The position numbers and the translations under genes were made by a program. A model generated the notes under the pieces. It was not told where the DNA came from and made no database searches. It saw nothing but the letters and a program-made list of their open reading frames with translations. A DNA stretch of 64,000 nucleotides from Comamonas endophytica. GTDB taxonomy: Bacteria; Pseudomonadota; Gammaproteobacteria; Burkholderiales; Burkholderiaceae_C. The DNA is taken from assembly GCF_023634805.2 (NCBI RefSeq), contig NZ_CP106881.1:2993501-3057500 (forward strand), read 5' to 3'. This document shows, piece after piece, positions 27,602-37,194 of the stretch (the first letter of the stretch is position 1; each line of letters begins with the position of its first letter).

Positions 27602-28503
27602 GCACGATGGACGAAGAAACACGCATTCCGGAGGCGGTAGCGCAGCTGCGGGCGCGCGCGCGGCGCATGACCACGCCTTGCGGCGATGGACATATCGTCT
27701 GGCATCAATGGGGCGGCGCGGGCAGCGGCGCGGGCAGCGGTGCGGGCAGCGCTGAGCTCCCGCCGGTGGTGCTGCTGCATGGCGGCAGCGGCAGCTGGAC
27801 CCACTGGGTGCGCAACATCGAGGCCCTGGCGGCCACGGGCCGGCAGGTCTGGGCGCCGGATCTGCCGGGCTTCGGTGATTCGGACGCCGTGCCCGGCGGG
27901 CAGGATGCCGACACCATTCCCGAACCTCTGCACCAGGGCCTGCGCTGGCTGCTGGGGCAGCGCGCCTTCGATCTGGTGGGCTTTTCCTTTGGCGGCATGA
28001 CGGCCGGCTTGCTGGCTGCGCGCTTTCCCGAAGGCGTGCGCCGGCTGGTTCTGGTCGGCGCTCCCGCGATGTGGATGCGCGACGAGCGGCCGGTGCGGCT
28101 GCTGGGCTGGCGCCATCTGGAGAGCGGCGCGGCGCGCGAGCAGGCGCACCGCCACAATCTGCAGGCACTGATGCTGCACGACGCGCAGGCCATCGATGAC
28201 GACACGCTGGCGCTGCATGTGCAGAATGTCCTGCGCGACCGCCTGCCGCGCCGGCGCCTGTCGCAGACCGATGCGCTGGCCCAGGCACTGCGCCGCGTGG
28301 CCTGCCCGGTGCACGCGATCTACGGCCGCCATGACATGCTCTACCAGGGCCGCCAGGCCGAGCTGGAGCTGGCGCTGTCGCGTTCGGCACCGCGTTTCGC
28401 CGGACTGCACTGGATCGAAGACGCCGGCCACTGGGTGCAGTACGAGCAGCCCGCGCGCTTCGACGCCATGCTGGTGGCCTGTCTCGACGCGCCACTGCCC
28501 TGA
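27598..28503 (+). CDS. Alpha/beta hydrolase (MhpC-like)
   Basis: The GTG at 27598 overlaps the aroQ stop (GTGA), which suggests coupling; the ATG at 27607 ([14 protein letters not shown]) is an alternative. The fold is clear from [18 protein letters not shown] (oxyanion region), the nucleophile elbow [10 protein letters not shown], the acid IYGRHDM and the histidine in [21 protein letters not shown] linker near residue 40 comes from a short tandem repeat in the DNA. The substrate is unknown; meta-cleavage products or esters are typical. Confidence 0.85.
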   Translation: MSTMDEETRIPEAVAQLRARARRMTTPCGDGHIVWHQWGGAGSGAGSGAGSAELPPVVLLHGGSGSWTHWVRNIEALAATGRQVWAPDLPGFGDSDAVPGGQDADTIPEPLHQGLRWLLGQRAFDLVGFSFGGMTAGLLAARFPEGVRRLVLVGAPAMWMRDERPVRLLGWRHLESGAAREQAHRHNLQALMLHDAQAIDDDTLALHVQNVLRDRLPRRRLSQTDALAQALRRVACPVHAIYGRHDMLYQGRQAELELALSRSAPRFAGLHWIEDAGHWVQYEQPARFDAMLVACLDAPLP

Positions 28504-28526
28504 ACCGGCCGCATGCCGGCCAGGCG

Positions 28527-30899
28527 CTATGCGGTGTGCGTGACCGCATGCACCGCCTGTCCGGCCTGCAGCGGATCACCCGTGCGCTCGAAGGTCTCGA
28601 GCCACAGGTGGTAGTTGTCCGGCAGCGCTTCGTTCCATGGGTGGAAACCGGGTTTGAAGTAGCGCAGGTACGGGCGCATGTGGCGCGTGAAGATGCCGCG
28701 CCGGCCATACACCCACCACAGGCTCGGCAGCAGCATGCGCAGGCGCTGCGCGCGCGAGAAGCCATCGGTCTTGAGCATGGCGAAGGTGAACAGCAGCACC
28801 TGCAGGTTGAAACTGAAGGTGGCTTCCAGCAGCGCGTAGCTGCGGCGCAGGTAGCCGACCTTGGCCACCTGCTGCATCACGTCGAAGGCCACGGCCTTGT
28901 GCTCGGTTTCCTCCATGGCGTGCCAGGTGTACATCGCATGCACCCGCGGATCGGCCGCGGCCATGGCCTGGCGCGTGAAGAATGCGCGCGCCATGATGGC
29001 GGTGAGATGCTCGCAGGCCGCGGTGTCGGCCAGCGTGTGGCGCCGGGAAAAGAAGCGGCGCATGACGCCGAACAGCAGCCAGCGCGTGAAGCCTTCGAGC
29101 CGGTCCACATCGACGCCCTGGGCCCTCAGGCGCTCGTTGAACTGCCGGTGGACCATGCCGTGCTGCCCTTCCTGGCGCGTGAAATCCTTGATGTCCTGCT
29201 TCAGCTGCGGATCGGTCACCGCGTCGGCGAAGTCGCGCACGCAGCTGATGAAGTAGCGCTCGCCCTCGGGAAAGGTGACCGACATCGCGTCGAAGAAGCG
29301 CGACTTGAACGGATGGCCGTCCAGCCAGTAGCGCGGGATGTCGCCCTGCAGGTCGAAATCCAGCTGTTCGCGCGGGGTGATGATATGGGGTGAGGCCATG
29401 GCGGGCTCCTTGGGTGGCGCGGCGGGCGCCTGGCCCGCGCGGGTGAATTGCAGGAAGGGGTCGCGGATCGGGCCGCGGCGCAGCGCCCGGGCATCGCGCC
29501 GGTAGTCCATGGGCATGGACCAGGGCGCACGCGGCCCCTGGCGCGGCAGATGGGCCAGCGCGCGTTGCACATAGCCGGAGCTCAGGCCCAGCAGCGGGCG
29601 CGTGGGCATGTCCGGCGGCGGCGGGGCAGGGCGGCAGATGGCGTGGCCGTGGCGGTCCATATGCCGCAGCAGCCGGCACAGGTGCTCGCAGACCAGGCCG
29701 ACCTTCAGCGTCCACGAGGCGTTGGTGTAGCCCATGGCGAAGGCCAGGTTGGGAACACCGTCCAGCAGCATGCCCCTGAACACCACCTTGCGTGCCAGAT
29801 CGACCGGCTGGCCGTCGACGCACAGGCGCATGCCGCCCAGCAGCTGCAGGTTCAGCCCCGTGGCCGTGACCACGATATCCGCGGCCAGTTCGCGTCCCGA
29901 TGCCAGCTTCACCCCCTGCTCGGTGAAGCAGGCGATGCGGTCGGTGACCACGGAGGCCTTGCCGCAGGAGATGGCCTGGAACAGGTCGCCATCGGGCACC
30001 AGGCACAGACGCTGGTCCCAGGGCGCATAGGGCGGATTGAAATGCTCGTCCACGGGATAGCCCGGGGGCAGCGCGCGCTGGATCCGCGCGCGGATCATCC
30101 GGCGCGCGGCCTGCGGGCGGCTGCGGCACAGCTGCCACATCTTCTGCGCCAGCGCGATGTTCTTGCGCCGCATGAGCGCATGGGCCCAGCGCTGCGGCAG
30201 CCACCGGTGCAGCACGCCGGCAAGGGCGTCCACCGAGGGCAGGCTCACCACGTAGCCGGGCGTGCGCTGCAGCATCGTCACATGCGCCGCATGCCCGGCC
30301 AGCGCCGGCACCAGCGTGACGGCGGTGGCGCCGCTGCCCACCACCAGCACGCGCTTGCCTTCCCATTCCAGCTGCTCGGGCCACTGCTGCGGATGCACCA
30401 CGGGCCCCTGGAAGCGTTCGATGCCTTCGAGTTCGGGGGTGTAGCCCTGGTCATGGCGGTAGTAGCCGGCGGCGCTGAACAGCCAGCGGCAGCGCAGCTG
30501 CAGGTTTTCGCCGTTGTCCAGGCGCTCGATGTCCACGGTCCACCACGCATCGGCACTGGACCACTGCGCGCCCACCACGCGGTGCTGCAGCCGCACCTTG
30601 CGGTCGATGCCGCTTTCGGCCGCAGCCTCGCGCAGATAGGCCAGGATGTCGGGAGCGCGCGCAATGGAAGGGCCGTGGACCCAGGGCTTGAACTCGTAGC
30701 CGAAGGTGTAGAGGTCGGAGTCGGAACGCACGCCCGGATAGCGGAACAGGTCCCAGGTGCCGCCGGTTGCGGCGCGTGCCTCCACGATGGCCCAGGACTT
30801 GGCCGGCTGGTGTGCCTGCAGGTAATGCGCAGCCCCCAGGCCCGACAGGCCCGCGCCGACGATCAGCACGTCCAGATGCTCGATGCAAGGCTCCGGCAT
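28527..30899 (-). CDS. Baeyer-Villiger-type flavin monooxygenase fused to a PF10118-type metal-dependent hydrolase
   Basis: The 790-residue protein has two parts. Residues 1 to about 480 are a type I Baeyer-Villiger monooxygenase: FAD motif VLIVGAGLSGLGAA, FRYPGVRSDSDLYTFGYEF, the fingerprint FQGPVVHPQQWP (FxGxxxHxxxWP) and a second Rossmann motif VLVVGSGATAVTLVPAL. After a Pro/Ala-rich linker, residues 501 to 790 form a ferritin-like, metal-dependent hydrolase domain with FTRQEGQHGMVHRQFNERL and WHAMEETEHKAVAFDVM. These two families are usually separate genes. An internal Shine-Dalgarno and ATG at the junction could also yield the second domain alone. A PucR-type regulator is divergent. Confidence 0.9.
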   Translation of the reverse strand: MPEPCIEHLDVLIVGAGLSGLGAAHYLQAHQPAKSWAIVEARAATGGTWDLFRYPGVRSDSDLYTFGYEFKPWVHGPSIARAPDILAYLREAAAESGIDRKVRLQHRVVGAQWSSADAWWTVDIERLDNGENLQLRCRWLFSAAGYYRHDQGYTPELEGIERFQGPVVHPQQWPEQLEWEGKRVLVVGSGATAVTLVPALAGHAAHVTMLQRTPGYVVSLPSVDALAGVLHRWLPQRWAHALMRRKNIALAQKMWQLCRSRPQAARRMIRARIQRALPPGYPVDEHFNPPYAPWDQRLCLVPDGDLFQAISCGKASVVTDRIACFTEQGVKLASGRELAADIVVTATGLNLQLLGGMRLCVDGQPVDLARKVVFRGMLLDGVPNLAFAMGYTNASWTLKVGLVCEHLCRLLRHMDRHGHAICRPAPPPPDMPTRPLLGLSSGYVQRALAHLPRQGPRAPWSMPMDYRRDARALRRGPIRDPFLQFTRAGQAPAAPPKEPAMASPHIITPREQLDFDLQGDIPRYWLDGHPFKSRFFDAMSVTFPEGERYFISCVRDFADAVTDPQLKQDIKDFTRQEGQHGMVHRQFNERLRAQGVDVDRLEGFTRWLLFGVMRRFFSRRHTLADTAACEHLTAIMARAFFTRQAMAAADPRVHAMYTWHAMEETEHKAVAFDVMQQVAKVGYLRRSYALLEATFSFNLQVLLFTFAMLKTDGFSRAQRLRMLLPSLWWVYGRRGIFTRHMRPYLRYFKPGFHPWNEALPDNYHLWLETFERTGDPLQAGQAVHAVTHTA
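29397..29411 (-). promoter_or_regulatory. Internal ribosome binding site and ATG at the fusion junction
   Basis: On the minus strand AAGGAG (29411-29406) is followed after 6 nt by an in-frame ATG (29399-29397) that is codon 501 of the fused gene and starts MASPHIITPREQLDFDLQGD, the natural N-terminus of the hydrolase family. It looks like the preserved start of a once separate downstream gene. Confidence 0.7.
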
Positions 30900-31012
30900 G
30901 GCGACTCCTCCAGTGGGCTATGGGCCCATGGTGTTGGGAAAGAGGGGAGCAGACAAGGTTTAGACTGCATCGCAATGCATTGAAAGCAGTGCGATCTGCA
31001 CCTGTCCCCTCC

Positions 31013-32278
31013 ATGCTGTCCACCCACGCCCATCCCCTGGCGACGGCGCGCCCTGGCGCGGCAGGCGCACCGTCGCCACGCGTGCGCGAGCTATTGCGCC
31101 AGGGCGCGGAGATTGCGCTGCAGGCGCCGCCGCAGTGGATCGATGAAATCGACCAGGCCAGCCAGGCGGCCGATGCCGGACAGTCCTTTGCCGAGGACCC
31201 GGTGCTGCGGGCGGCGTCGCGCCGCGCCACGCTCGCCAGCCTGGTCCACTGGGCGGCGGCCAATGTCGCCGACCCCGGCGCGCCGGTGCCGCCGCACCTG
31301 ACCCCCGATATGCTGGACAACGCGCGCGAGCGCGTGCGCCGCGGCGCCGTGGACACGCTGTTCAAGGCTTCGCGCGCCGGGGAGAACGCCGCCTGGCAGC
31401 GCTGGATGGACATCGCCTTCGGGCTGACCGCGGAGCCGGCCGAGCTGCGCGAGCTGCTGGACCTGTCCTCGCGCTCGATCCGGGCCTTCATGGACGCCAA
31501 CCTGGACGGCATCGCGGCATTCATCAAGGCCGAGCAGGAAGGCTGGGCGCGCGGCACCCCGGTGGACCGCCGGGCGCTGGTCGAGCGCGTCCTGGAGGGC
31601 GTGGAGCCTGCCACGCCCATGGCATCCCAGGCGCTGAACTATGCGCTGGAGCAGCGCCACCAAGGCGCGCTGATCTGGAGCGAGCAGGGCGGCCCCGGCG
31701 CCGATGCGCTCGAGCGCGCGGCCCAGGCGCTGGCGCGTTGCGCACGGGCGCCGCAGCTGCTGCCGGTGGCTGCCAGCGCCGGCACGCTCTGGGCCTGGGC
31801 GTCTGGCAGCCGGACCGTGGACCTCGCGCAGCTGCGCCAGGCGCTGCAGGGCCTGCCCGGCGTACGTATCGCGCTGGGCAGCGCCGCTGCCGGCATTGAC
31901 GGCTTTCGCCGCACGCACCAGGAGGCGCTCGCGGCGCAGCGGGTGCTGGGCCGCGTGCATTCCAGCGCGCGCGTGATCAGCTTCGACCAGGTGCGGCTGG
32001 TGGCGCTGGTAACCCGGGATGCCGAGGCCTGCGCACAATTCGTGGAACATGCGCTGGGGCGGCTGGCCACTGCCGATCCCGGCCTGGCGCGCGCGCTGTG
32101 GATGTTCCTGCGCGCCGGCTCGAACGCCACGCAGGCCGCTCGGCAGCTGCACGTGCACCGCAACACGCTGCTGCGCCGGCTGGCCCAGGCGCAGGAGCTG
32201 CTGCCGCGCCCGCTTTCCCACAACCTGGTGCATGTCGCCGCCGCGCTGCAGGTGTTGCACTGGGACAGCGGGGATTGA
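31013..32278 (+). CDS. PucR/CdaR-type transcriptional regulator
   Basis: The ATG at 31013 (MLSTHAHPLATARPGAAGAP) gives 421 residues. The C-terminal 60 residues are a PucR-type helix-turn-helix (ALWMFLRAGSNATQAARQLHVHRNTLLRRLAQ is abbreviated; key part ATQAARQLHVHRNTLLRRL). The middle region carries a GGDEF-like CdaR fold (VRIALGSAAAGIDGFRRTHQEA). It is divergent from the monooxygenase-hydrolase gene across 113 bp, so it is the likely local regulator of that gene. The effector is unknown. Confidence 0.88.
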   Translation: MLSTHAHPLATARPGAAGAPSPRVRELLRQGAEIALQAPPQWIDEIDQASQAADAGQSFAEDPVLRAASRRATLASLVHWAAANVADPGAPVPPHLTPDMLDNARERVRRGAVDTLFKASRAGENAAWQRWMDIAFGLTAEPAELRELLDLSSRSIRAFMDANLDGIAAFIKAEQEGWARGTPVDRRALVERVLEGVEPATPMASQALNYALEQRHQGALIWSEQGGPGADALERAAQALARCARAPQLLPVAASAGTLWAWASGSRTVDLAQLRQALQGLPGVRIALGSAAAGIDGFRRTHQEALAAQRVLGRVHSSARVISFDQVRLVALVTRDAEACAQFVEHALGRLATADPGLARALWMFLRAGSNATQAARQLHVHRNTLLRRLAQAQELLPRPLSHNLVHVAAALQVLHWDSGD

Positions 32279-32362
32279 GACCGCGCGGCCTTGCACCGGC
32301 CTGTACCAGGGGAAAACGCGCCACTGCTGCCGTGGATGGGCCGCAGCGGTGACAATGGCCGT

Positions 32363-32764
32363 ATGTCCCTCACCGTAAGCCTCGACGAAGTGCAGATCAG
32401 CGCCATCCGGGCCCAGGGGGCCGGCGGCCAGAATGTCAACAAGGTGTCCTCCGCGGTGCACCTGCGCTTCGACGTGCGTGCGTCCTCGCTGCCCGATGCC
32501 GTGAAGGAGCGGCTGCTGGCGCTCGGCGACCAGCGCCTCACCGCCGACGGCGTGATCGTCATCAAGGCGCAGCAGTTCCGCAGCCAGGACATGAACCGCG
32601 CCGATGCGCTGGCCCGGCTGCAGGCGCTGGTCGATTCGGTGGCGCGGCCGCCAACCCCGCGCCGGCCCACCAAGCCCACGCGGGCCTCGAAGCTGCGCCG
32701 CCTGGAGGGCAAGAGCCTGCGCTCGGCCACCAAGGCGCTGCGCGGCAAGCCGCCGGGGTACTGA
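32363..32764 (+). CDS. arfB: Alternative ribosome-rescue factor ArfB (peptidyl-tRNA hydrolase)
   Basis: The 133-residue protein starts [20 protein letters not shown] and has the release-factor GGQ motif in [18 protein letters not shown], followed by the basic tail [19 protein letters not shown] that threads into the empty mRNA channel in this family. It frees ribosomes stalled on non-stop messages. Length fits YaeJ/ArfB and excludes class I release factors. Confidence 0.95.
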   Translation: MSLTVSLDEVQISAIRAQGAGGQNVNKVSSAVHLRFDVRASSLPDAVKERLLALGDQRLTADGVIVIKAQQFRSQDMNRADALARLQALVDSVARPPTPRRPTKPTRASKLRRLEGKSLRSATKALRGKPPGY

Positions 32765-32802
32765 GCCTGTAGACGATGAATGCCAACAACAATAGGAACA
32801 CC

Positions 32803-33465
32803 ATGACCCGTTTGACCGATCTGCCCCTGGAATTCCTGCAGCGCGAACCGCTGGAGGCGGGCGACGGCCCCTGGCTGCTGGTACTGATGCATGGCGTCGG
32901 CAGCAACGCGCAGGACCTGTTCGGCCTGGCGCCCTATGTGCCTGCACATTTCCATGTGCTGAGCCTGCGCGCGCCCTATCCGATGGGCCCCCAGGCCAAT
33001 GCCTGGTTCCAGTTCACCGTGGACCGCAACGGCACGCGCCATATCGATGTGGAGCAGGAACGCGATGCCCGCGCCTTGCTCGGGCGCACGCTGGCGCAAG
33101 TGCAGCAGCAGTTGGACATCGCGCCCGAGCGCACGGTGGTCGGAGGTTTCAGCCAGGGCGGCATCATGGCCCTGTCGCAGCTGTTGACCCAGCCGCAGTC
33201 GCTGCGCGCCGCCATGGTCTGGCACAGCCGGCTGCTGCCCGAGGTGCGCTCGCTGCAGGCGCAGGATGCGCAGTTCGAGGGCAAGTCGCTGTGGATCAGC
33301 CACGGCACCCATGACAACGTGATCCCGCTGACCAGCGCGCACAGCATGCGCAGCCATGTTCAGGCGCTGCCGCTGGCGCTCAGCTACCGCGAGTTCGAAA
33401 GCGCGCATGAGATCCGCCCCGACGAACTGCGCGCCAGCATGCAGTGGCTCGAAGGCCTGCGCTGA
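32803..33465 (+). CDS. Phospholipase/carboxylesterase family alpha/beta hydrolase
   Basis: An AATAGGAAC site precedes the ATG at 32803 (MTRLTDLPLEFLQREPLEAG); an ATG nine codons earlier is also open. The protein of 220 residues has LLVLMHGVGSNAQDL, the nucleophile motif GGFSQGGIMALSQ, and the acid/histidine pair in SHGTHDNVIPL and FESAHEI, as in PF02230 serine esterases. It probably cleaves short carboxyl esters in the cytoplasm. It converges with mtfA, 6 bp apart. Confidence 0.88.
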   Translation: MTRLTDLPLEFLQREPLEAGDGPWLLVLMHGVGSNAQDLFGLAPYVPAHFHVLSLRAPYPMGPQANAWFQFTVDRNGTRHIDVEQERDARALLGRTLAQVQQQLDIAPERTVVGGFSQGGIMALSQLLTQPQSLRAAMVWHSRLLPEVRSLQAQDAQFEGKSLWISHGTHDNVIPLTSAHSMRSHVQALPLALSYREFESAHEIRPDELRASMQWLEGLR

Positions 33466-33471
33466 CCCGGT

Positions 33472-34287
33472 TCAGGGCCGTGATTGGAAGAACGCCGCCA
33501 GCTGCGGCGCCAGCGTGGGAAATTCCTGCGCGAAGCGCTCGCGGTTGACGAAATACGCCTCGCAGGCCACGGCAAAGAACTCGGGCGGCGCGGTCGCGCC
33601 ATAGCTGTCGAGCCAGGGCCAGGCGCCACTGAAGCGCTCGGCAATGATGACCTGTTCGCGGAACCGCTCATAGGCGGGCTGCCAGGCCGCATGCCACAGC
33701 GCGCGCGCCGCGCGTGCGCTGGCGCTGCCCATGAAACCCGGCGGCAGCGGCGGGCAGCCGTCGACTGCGCCGTCGCGCATATCGATCTTGTGCGCGAATT
33801 CGTGGATCACCACGCTGGTGCCGGCCGCCGTGCTGTGGCGCGTGTCGTCCACGGCCTCCCAACTGAGCATGACCGGCCCGCCTTCCATGGCCTCGCCCAG
33901 CAGCACTTCGTCGTAGTGGTGTACCACGCCGGCTTCGTCCACGGACTCGCGCCGCGCCACGGCCTCGCCCGGGTGCACCACGATGCCGACGAAATCGCCA
34001 TACCAGGCCAGCGCCTCGCGCGGCGCGCCCCAGTGCAGCAGCGGCAGGCAGGCCTGCGCCGCGATCTGCAGCGCCATCAGGTCGGTCACCTCAAGGCCGT
34101 GCGCGCCATGGAACTGCTTGCGCTGCAGGAACAGCGCCACCAATGCGCGCAGCTTGGCCTGCTCGTCAAGGGTCAGCGCGGCAAGAAAGGGGTAGGGCCG
34201 TATGGCCTCGAGCCACAGTGCGGCGTCGATCTCCGGCACCGGCGCCAGGCGGCCTTGAAGCCGGTTCCACAGATTGCGCAGGCTCAT
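33472..34287 (-). CDS. mtfA: MtfA family zinc peptidase
   Basis: The 271-residue protein has the zincin motif VVIHEFAHKIDMRDG and the downstream glutamate region PPEFFAVACEAYFVN, as in MtfA/M90 peptidases. In E. coli MtfA binds the Mlc repressor and so affects the glucose phosphotransferase system; whether that applies here is unknown. Its start overlaps the lpxH stop by 4 bp (ATGA), so the two are cotranscribed with lpxH first. Confidence 0.93.
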   Translation of the reverse strand: MSLRNLWNRLQGRLAPVPEIDAALWLEAIRPYPFLAALTLDEQAKLRALVALFLQRKQFHGAHGLEVTDLMALQIAAQACLPLLHWGAPREALAWYGDFVGIVVHPGEAVARRESVDEAGVVHHYDEVLLGEAMEGGPVMLSWEAVDDTRHSTAAGTSVVIHEFAHKIDMRDGAVDGCPPLPPGFMGSASARAARALWHAAWQPAYERFREQVIIAERFSGAWPWLDSYGATAPPEFFAVACEAYFVNRERFAQEFPTLAPQLAAFFQSRP

Positions 34288-35099
34288 GCGGCGGCGCCGG
34301 ATTCAGGCCAGGGCCGGCGCTGCAGGCCCCGGCCACGCGTGAGGCGCAGTACTTCGGCGCGCGGCGGCGTGGCTTCCAGGTCCCAGTCGCTGAGCACGAT
34401 GCGCTGCAGGCCCGGCGCCAGCGCATGGTCGGCGGGACGGTGGGTATGGCCGTGGATCAGCGTTGTGGCGCCGGCGGCCTGCAGCCATTGCCGGCTGGCC
34501 TCCTGGTCCAGCTCCGCATATTTCAGCGCCGCACGCTGCTGCGCGCTGCTTTGCTCGCGCATGGCGCGCGCCTGGGCGCGCCGCGTCTCGAGCGGCTGCT
34601 GCAGGAAGGCCTGCTGCCAGGCGGCGCTGCGCGCCTGCGCGCGAAAGCGCTGGTAGTCCGTGTCGTCGATGCATAGCGCATCGCCATGGCTCAGCAGATA
34701 GCGCCGGCCATCGAAATCAAATTGCGTCGGGTCTGGCAGCCAGGTACAGCCGCTGCGCTCGGCAAACTTCGCACCCGTGAGGAAGTCGCGGTTGCCCTGC
34801 ATGAAGAACAGCGCGCGCCGGCGGGAGATCTCGCGCAGGCGGGCACAGCAGTGCGACTCGAAGCTGTGGGGATCGTCCAGCACATCGTCGCCGATCCAGA
34901 CCTCGAACAGGTCGCCCAGCATGAACACCGCGTCGGCGCTGGTGTGCGTGAGGTAGTCGAGCCAGGCCGCGGCGGTGCGCGGCGCGCTCGCCTGCAGATG
35001 CAGGTCGGAGATGAATTCCAGGCACTGCCACCCGGTTGGAACCGCGAGCACATGCGCTGCGGGAGGCGGGGGCAGGGCGGGGGTGTCAGCAGGCGCCAT
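34284..35099 (-). CDS. lpxH: UDP-2,3-diacylglucosamine diphosphatase
   Basis: The start is taken at the ATG at 35099 (MAPADTPALPPPPAAHVLAV) because GGAGG lies 8 nt before it; an ATG at 35114 also exists. The 271-residue product shows the calcineurin-like metal motifs FISDLHLQAS, LGDLFEVWIGDD, GNRDFLTG and HGHTHRPADH. It removes UMP from UDP-2,3-diacylglucosamine to make lipid X in lipid A synthesis at the inner membrane surface. It is followed by mtfA with a 4-bp overlap and preceded by ppiB. Confidence 0.95.
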   Translation of the reverse strand: MAPADTPALPPPPAAHVLAVPTGWQCLEFISDLHLQASAPRTAAAWLDYLTHTSADAVFMLGDLFEVWIGDDVLDDPHSFESHCCARLREISRRRALFFMQGNRDFLTGAKFAERSGCTWLPDPTQFDFDGRRYLLSHGDALCIDDTDYQRFRAQARSAAWQQAFLQQPLETRRAQARAMREQSSAQQRAALKYAELDQEASRQWLQAAGATTLIHGHTHRPADHALAPGLQRIVLSDWDLEATPPRAEVLRLTRGRGLQRRPWPESGAAA

Positions 35100-35196
35100 C
35101 GGCGGCCTCCCCATGCAGCCCCAAAAACCGCCCGTGCAGCGCGTTGGATGGCCAGCAGCGCTGGCGGGCGCAAGGCACAGGCGGTCGGCGTGCCAT

Positions 35197-35703
35197 TTAC
35201 AGGGCCACGGCCTTTTCGATCACGACGTCGGTCTGGGGCACGTCGTCATGGAAGCCCTTGCGGCCGGTCTTCACGCCCTTGATCGCATCGACGATCTCGG
35301 TGCCCTTGACGACCTTGCCGAACACGGCATAGCCCCAGCCCTGGGCCGTGGGCGAAGTGTGGTTCAGGAAGCCGTTGTCGGCGACGTTGATGAAGAACTG
35401 CGCCGAGGCCGAGTGCGGGTCGCTGGTGCGCGCCATGGCCAGGGTGTACTTGGTGTTCTTCAGGCCGTTCTTGGCTTCGTTCTCGATCGGCGCATCGGTG
35501 TCCTTTTGCTTCATGCCGGGCTCGAAGCCGCCGCCCTGGATCATGAAGCCGGGGATCACGCGGTGGAAGATCGTGTTGTCGTAGTGGCCCTTCTTCACGT
35601 AGGCGAGGAAGTTTTGCGTCGACTTGGGCGCGTTCTCGGCATCGAGTTCGATGGTGATGACGCCCTGGCCGGCGATGTGCAGTTCGACTTGGGGATTGCT
35701 CAT
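35197..35703 (-). CDS. ppiB: Cytoplasmic cyclophilin-type peptidyl-prolyl isomerase
   Basis: From the ATG at 35703 ([20 protein letters not shown], preceded by AAGGAATT) the 168-residue protein has no signal peptide. It carries the cyclophilin core [40 protein letters not shown] and [11 protein letters not shown]. It catalyses proline cis-trans isomerisation during protein folding. A second, exported paralogue lies immediately upstream, 55 bp away, so the pair probably arose by duplication. Confidence 0.95.
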   Translation of the reverse strand: MSNPQVELHIAGQGVITIELDAENAPKSTQNFLAYVKKGHYDNTIFHRVIPGFMIQGGGFEPGMKQKDTDAPIENEAKNGLKNTKYTLAMARTSDPHSASAQFFINVADNGFLNHTSPTAQGWGYAVFGKVVKGTEIVDAIKGVKTGRKGFHDDVPQTDVVIEKAVAL

Positions 35704-35758
35704 GTGGAATTCCTTGAAAAGGGTGGAGAAAAGGGCGGGCATGGGGCCCGCGGGAGTT

Positions 35759-36343
35759 TCAGGGCAGCACGCGTGCCGAAAGGATCGTCACCGGCGACAT
35801 GGGCACATTCTGGTGCATGCCGCGGTTGCCCGTGGCGACGGCGCGGATTTTGTCCACCACCTCGGTGCCCTTGACGACCTTGCCGAACACTGCGTAGCCA
35901 TGCCCGTCGGGCTGCGGCGCGTTGAGCATGGCGTTGTCGGCGACGTTGATGAAGAACTGCGCCGTGGCCGAGTTCGGGTTGCCGGTGCGCGCCATGGCCA
36001 CGGTGTACCGGTCGTTCTTCAGGCCGTTGCTGGCTTCCAGCGGAATCGGCGGCTGCGTCGGCTTTTGCTGCAGGTCGGCGGTGAAGCCGCCGCCCTGGAT
36101 CATGAAGCCGTCGATCACGCGGTGGAACACCGTGCCGTCATAGTGCTTGCTGTTCACGTACTGCAGGAAATTGGCGACGGTCTTGGGCGCCTTGGCGGGG
36201 TCGAGCTGCAGCACGATCGCGCCCTGCGAGGTCTTGAGCTCGACCTGGGGCGCAGCCTGCGCCGCGGCGCCGCCGGCGGCCAGCAGGCCGGCGCTCAGGG
36301 CCAGGCCGGTCAGAGCGAGAGTGGTTTTTCTGCGTGAAATCAT
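35759..36343 (-). CDS. ppiA: Periplasmic cyclophilin-type peptidyl-prolyl isomerase
   Basis: The ATG at 36343 begins a 194-residue protein with a signal peptide ([20 protein letters not shown]) and the cyclophilin core [41 protein letters not shown] and [18 protein letters not shown]. It should act on proteins in the periplasm, complementing the cytoplasmic paralogue downstream. Sequence identity between the two is high through the catalytic core. An AAGGAG-like site (CTTGGAGCC) precedes the start. Confidence 0.94.
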   Translation of the reverse strand: MISRRKTTLALTGLALSAGLLAAGGAAAQAAPQVELKTSQGAIVLQLDPAKAPKTVANFLQYVNSKHYDGTVFHRVIDGFMIQGGGFTADLQQKPTQPPIPLEASNGLKNDRYTVAMARTGNPNSATAQFFINVADNAMLNAPQPDGHGYAVFGKVVKGTEVVDKIRAVATGNRGMHQNVPMSPVTILSARVLP

Positions 36344-36455
36344 GCAAGGCTCCAAGGAGGAATGGACATGGAAATGGTTTGCGGCGGCAACAGTTCCCGC
36401 AGGGCCACGGCGGGCGCGGCAAAGGCACCGGCGTGGCGCCGTGCCGAACCGGGAT

Positions 36456-36998
36456 TTATGGGTTTGCCGCGGGCGCTGCGGGCTGCAGCAGGCTGCGCAG
36501 CTGCGTGAGCTTCGGGGCCAGCTGCGCCCCGGCGCGCGGGTCGAGCTGCTGCGAGCGCTGCCAGGCCTGGTAGGCCAGGCGCGCGTAGATGTCGCCAAGG
36601 TTGGCATGCGCCACCGCGTAGCTGGGGTTGTTGCGCACGGCCTGCTCGAGCAGGCCCCGGGCCCGGTCCAGATCGCCATCGGCGGCATGGATCGCGGCGA
36701 GGTTGTTGTAGGGCTCGGCCAGCTCGGGATATTCCTCGATCAGCAGCGTGAAGCTCTCGATGGCATCGGCCTTGCGGCCCGCATCCGTGAGGGCCACGGC
36801 ACGCAGGAAACGCATCTGCGGATCGCGCGCGTTGCCCGCGAGGTAGCTGTCGGCGCGCGCGATGGCCTCGGATGTGTTGCCCGCGCGCAGCAGCTGGTTG
36901 ACCTCGGCGTAGTCGTCGGCATGGGCGGCGCCCGCAGCCAGCGCGGCGGCCAGGGTCAACAGGCGCAGGGCGCGGGGAAGGGCGAGGCGAGCGGGCAT
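36456..36998 (-). CDS. Exported tetratricopeptide repeat protein
   Basis: The 180-residue protein starts at the ATG at 36998 (MPARLALPRALRLLTLAAAL) with a signal peptide ending at AAHADDYAE. It has about three TPR units: YAEVNQLLRAGNTSEAIARAD, MRFLRAVALTDAGRKADAIESF, and EPYNNLAAIHAADGDLDRARGLLEQ, then a final incomplete one. It is probably a periplasmic scaffold. It precedes the ppiA gene by 112 bp and diverges from cysS. Confidence 0.85.
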   Translation of the reverse strand: MPARLALPRALRLLTLAAALAAGAAHADDYAEVNQLLRAGNTSEAIARADSYLAGNARDPQMRFLRAVALTDAGRKADAIESFTLLIEEYPELAEPYNNLAAIHAADGDLDRARGLLEQAVRNNPSYAVAHANLGDIYARLAYQAWQRSQQLDPRAGAQLAPKLTQLRSLLQPAAPAANP

Positions 36999-37194
36999 GT
37001 AGGTGCTTTCGGTGCGGGCAGGAACGGGCCTGCGGCGCGGGCTTATACTTCGGGCCATTGTAGCTGAGGGGTGTCAGCCCGGATGGACCCTGGCGCCCCC
37101 TGCCGGGTTCGCCGCGCCGGGCGTCGTTGCGCGGCCGCGCAGGGGCTGCCATCGCCGGCAGTCCGCTCCCTCTCTCCCTCGTAACAGACATTCC

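Noticed and set aside
26606..28765. A 719-codon Arg/Ala-rich minus-strand frame
   Set aside because: It is antisense to the His-rich protein, aroQ and the hydrolase gene, all of which have clear motifs.
35197..36343. A recent exact gene duplication of the two cyclophilins
   Set aside because: The proteins are clearly paralogous but differ throughout and have different targeting, so the duplication is old and functional rather than a recent repeat.
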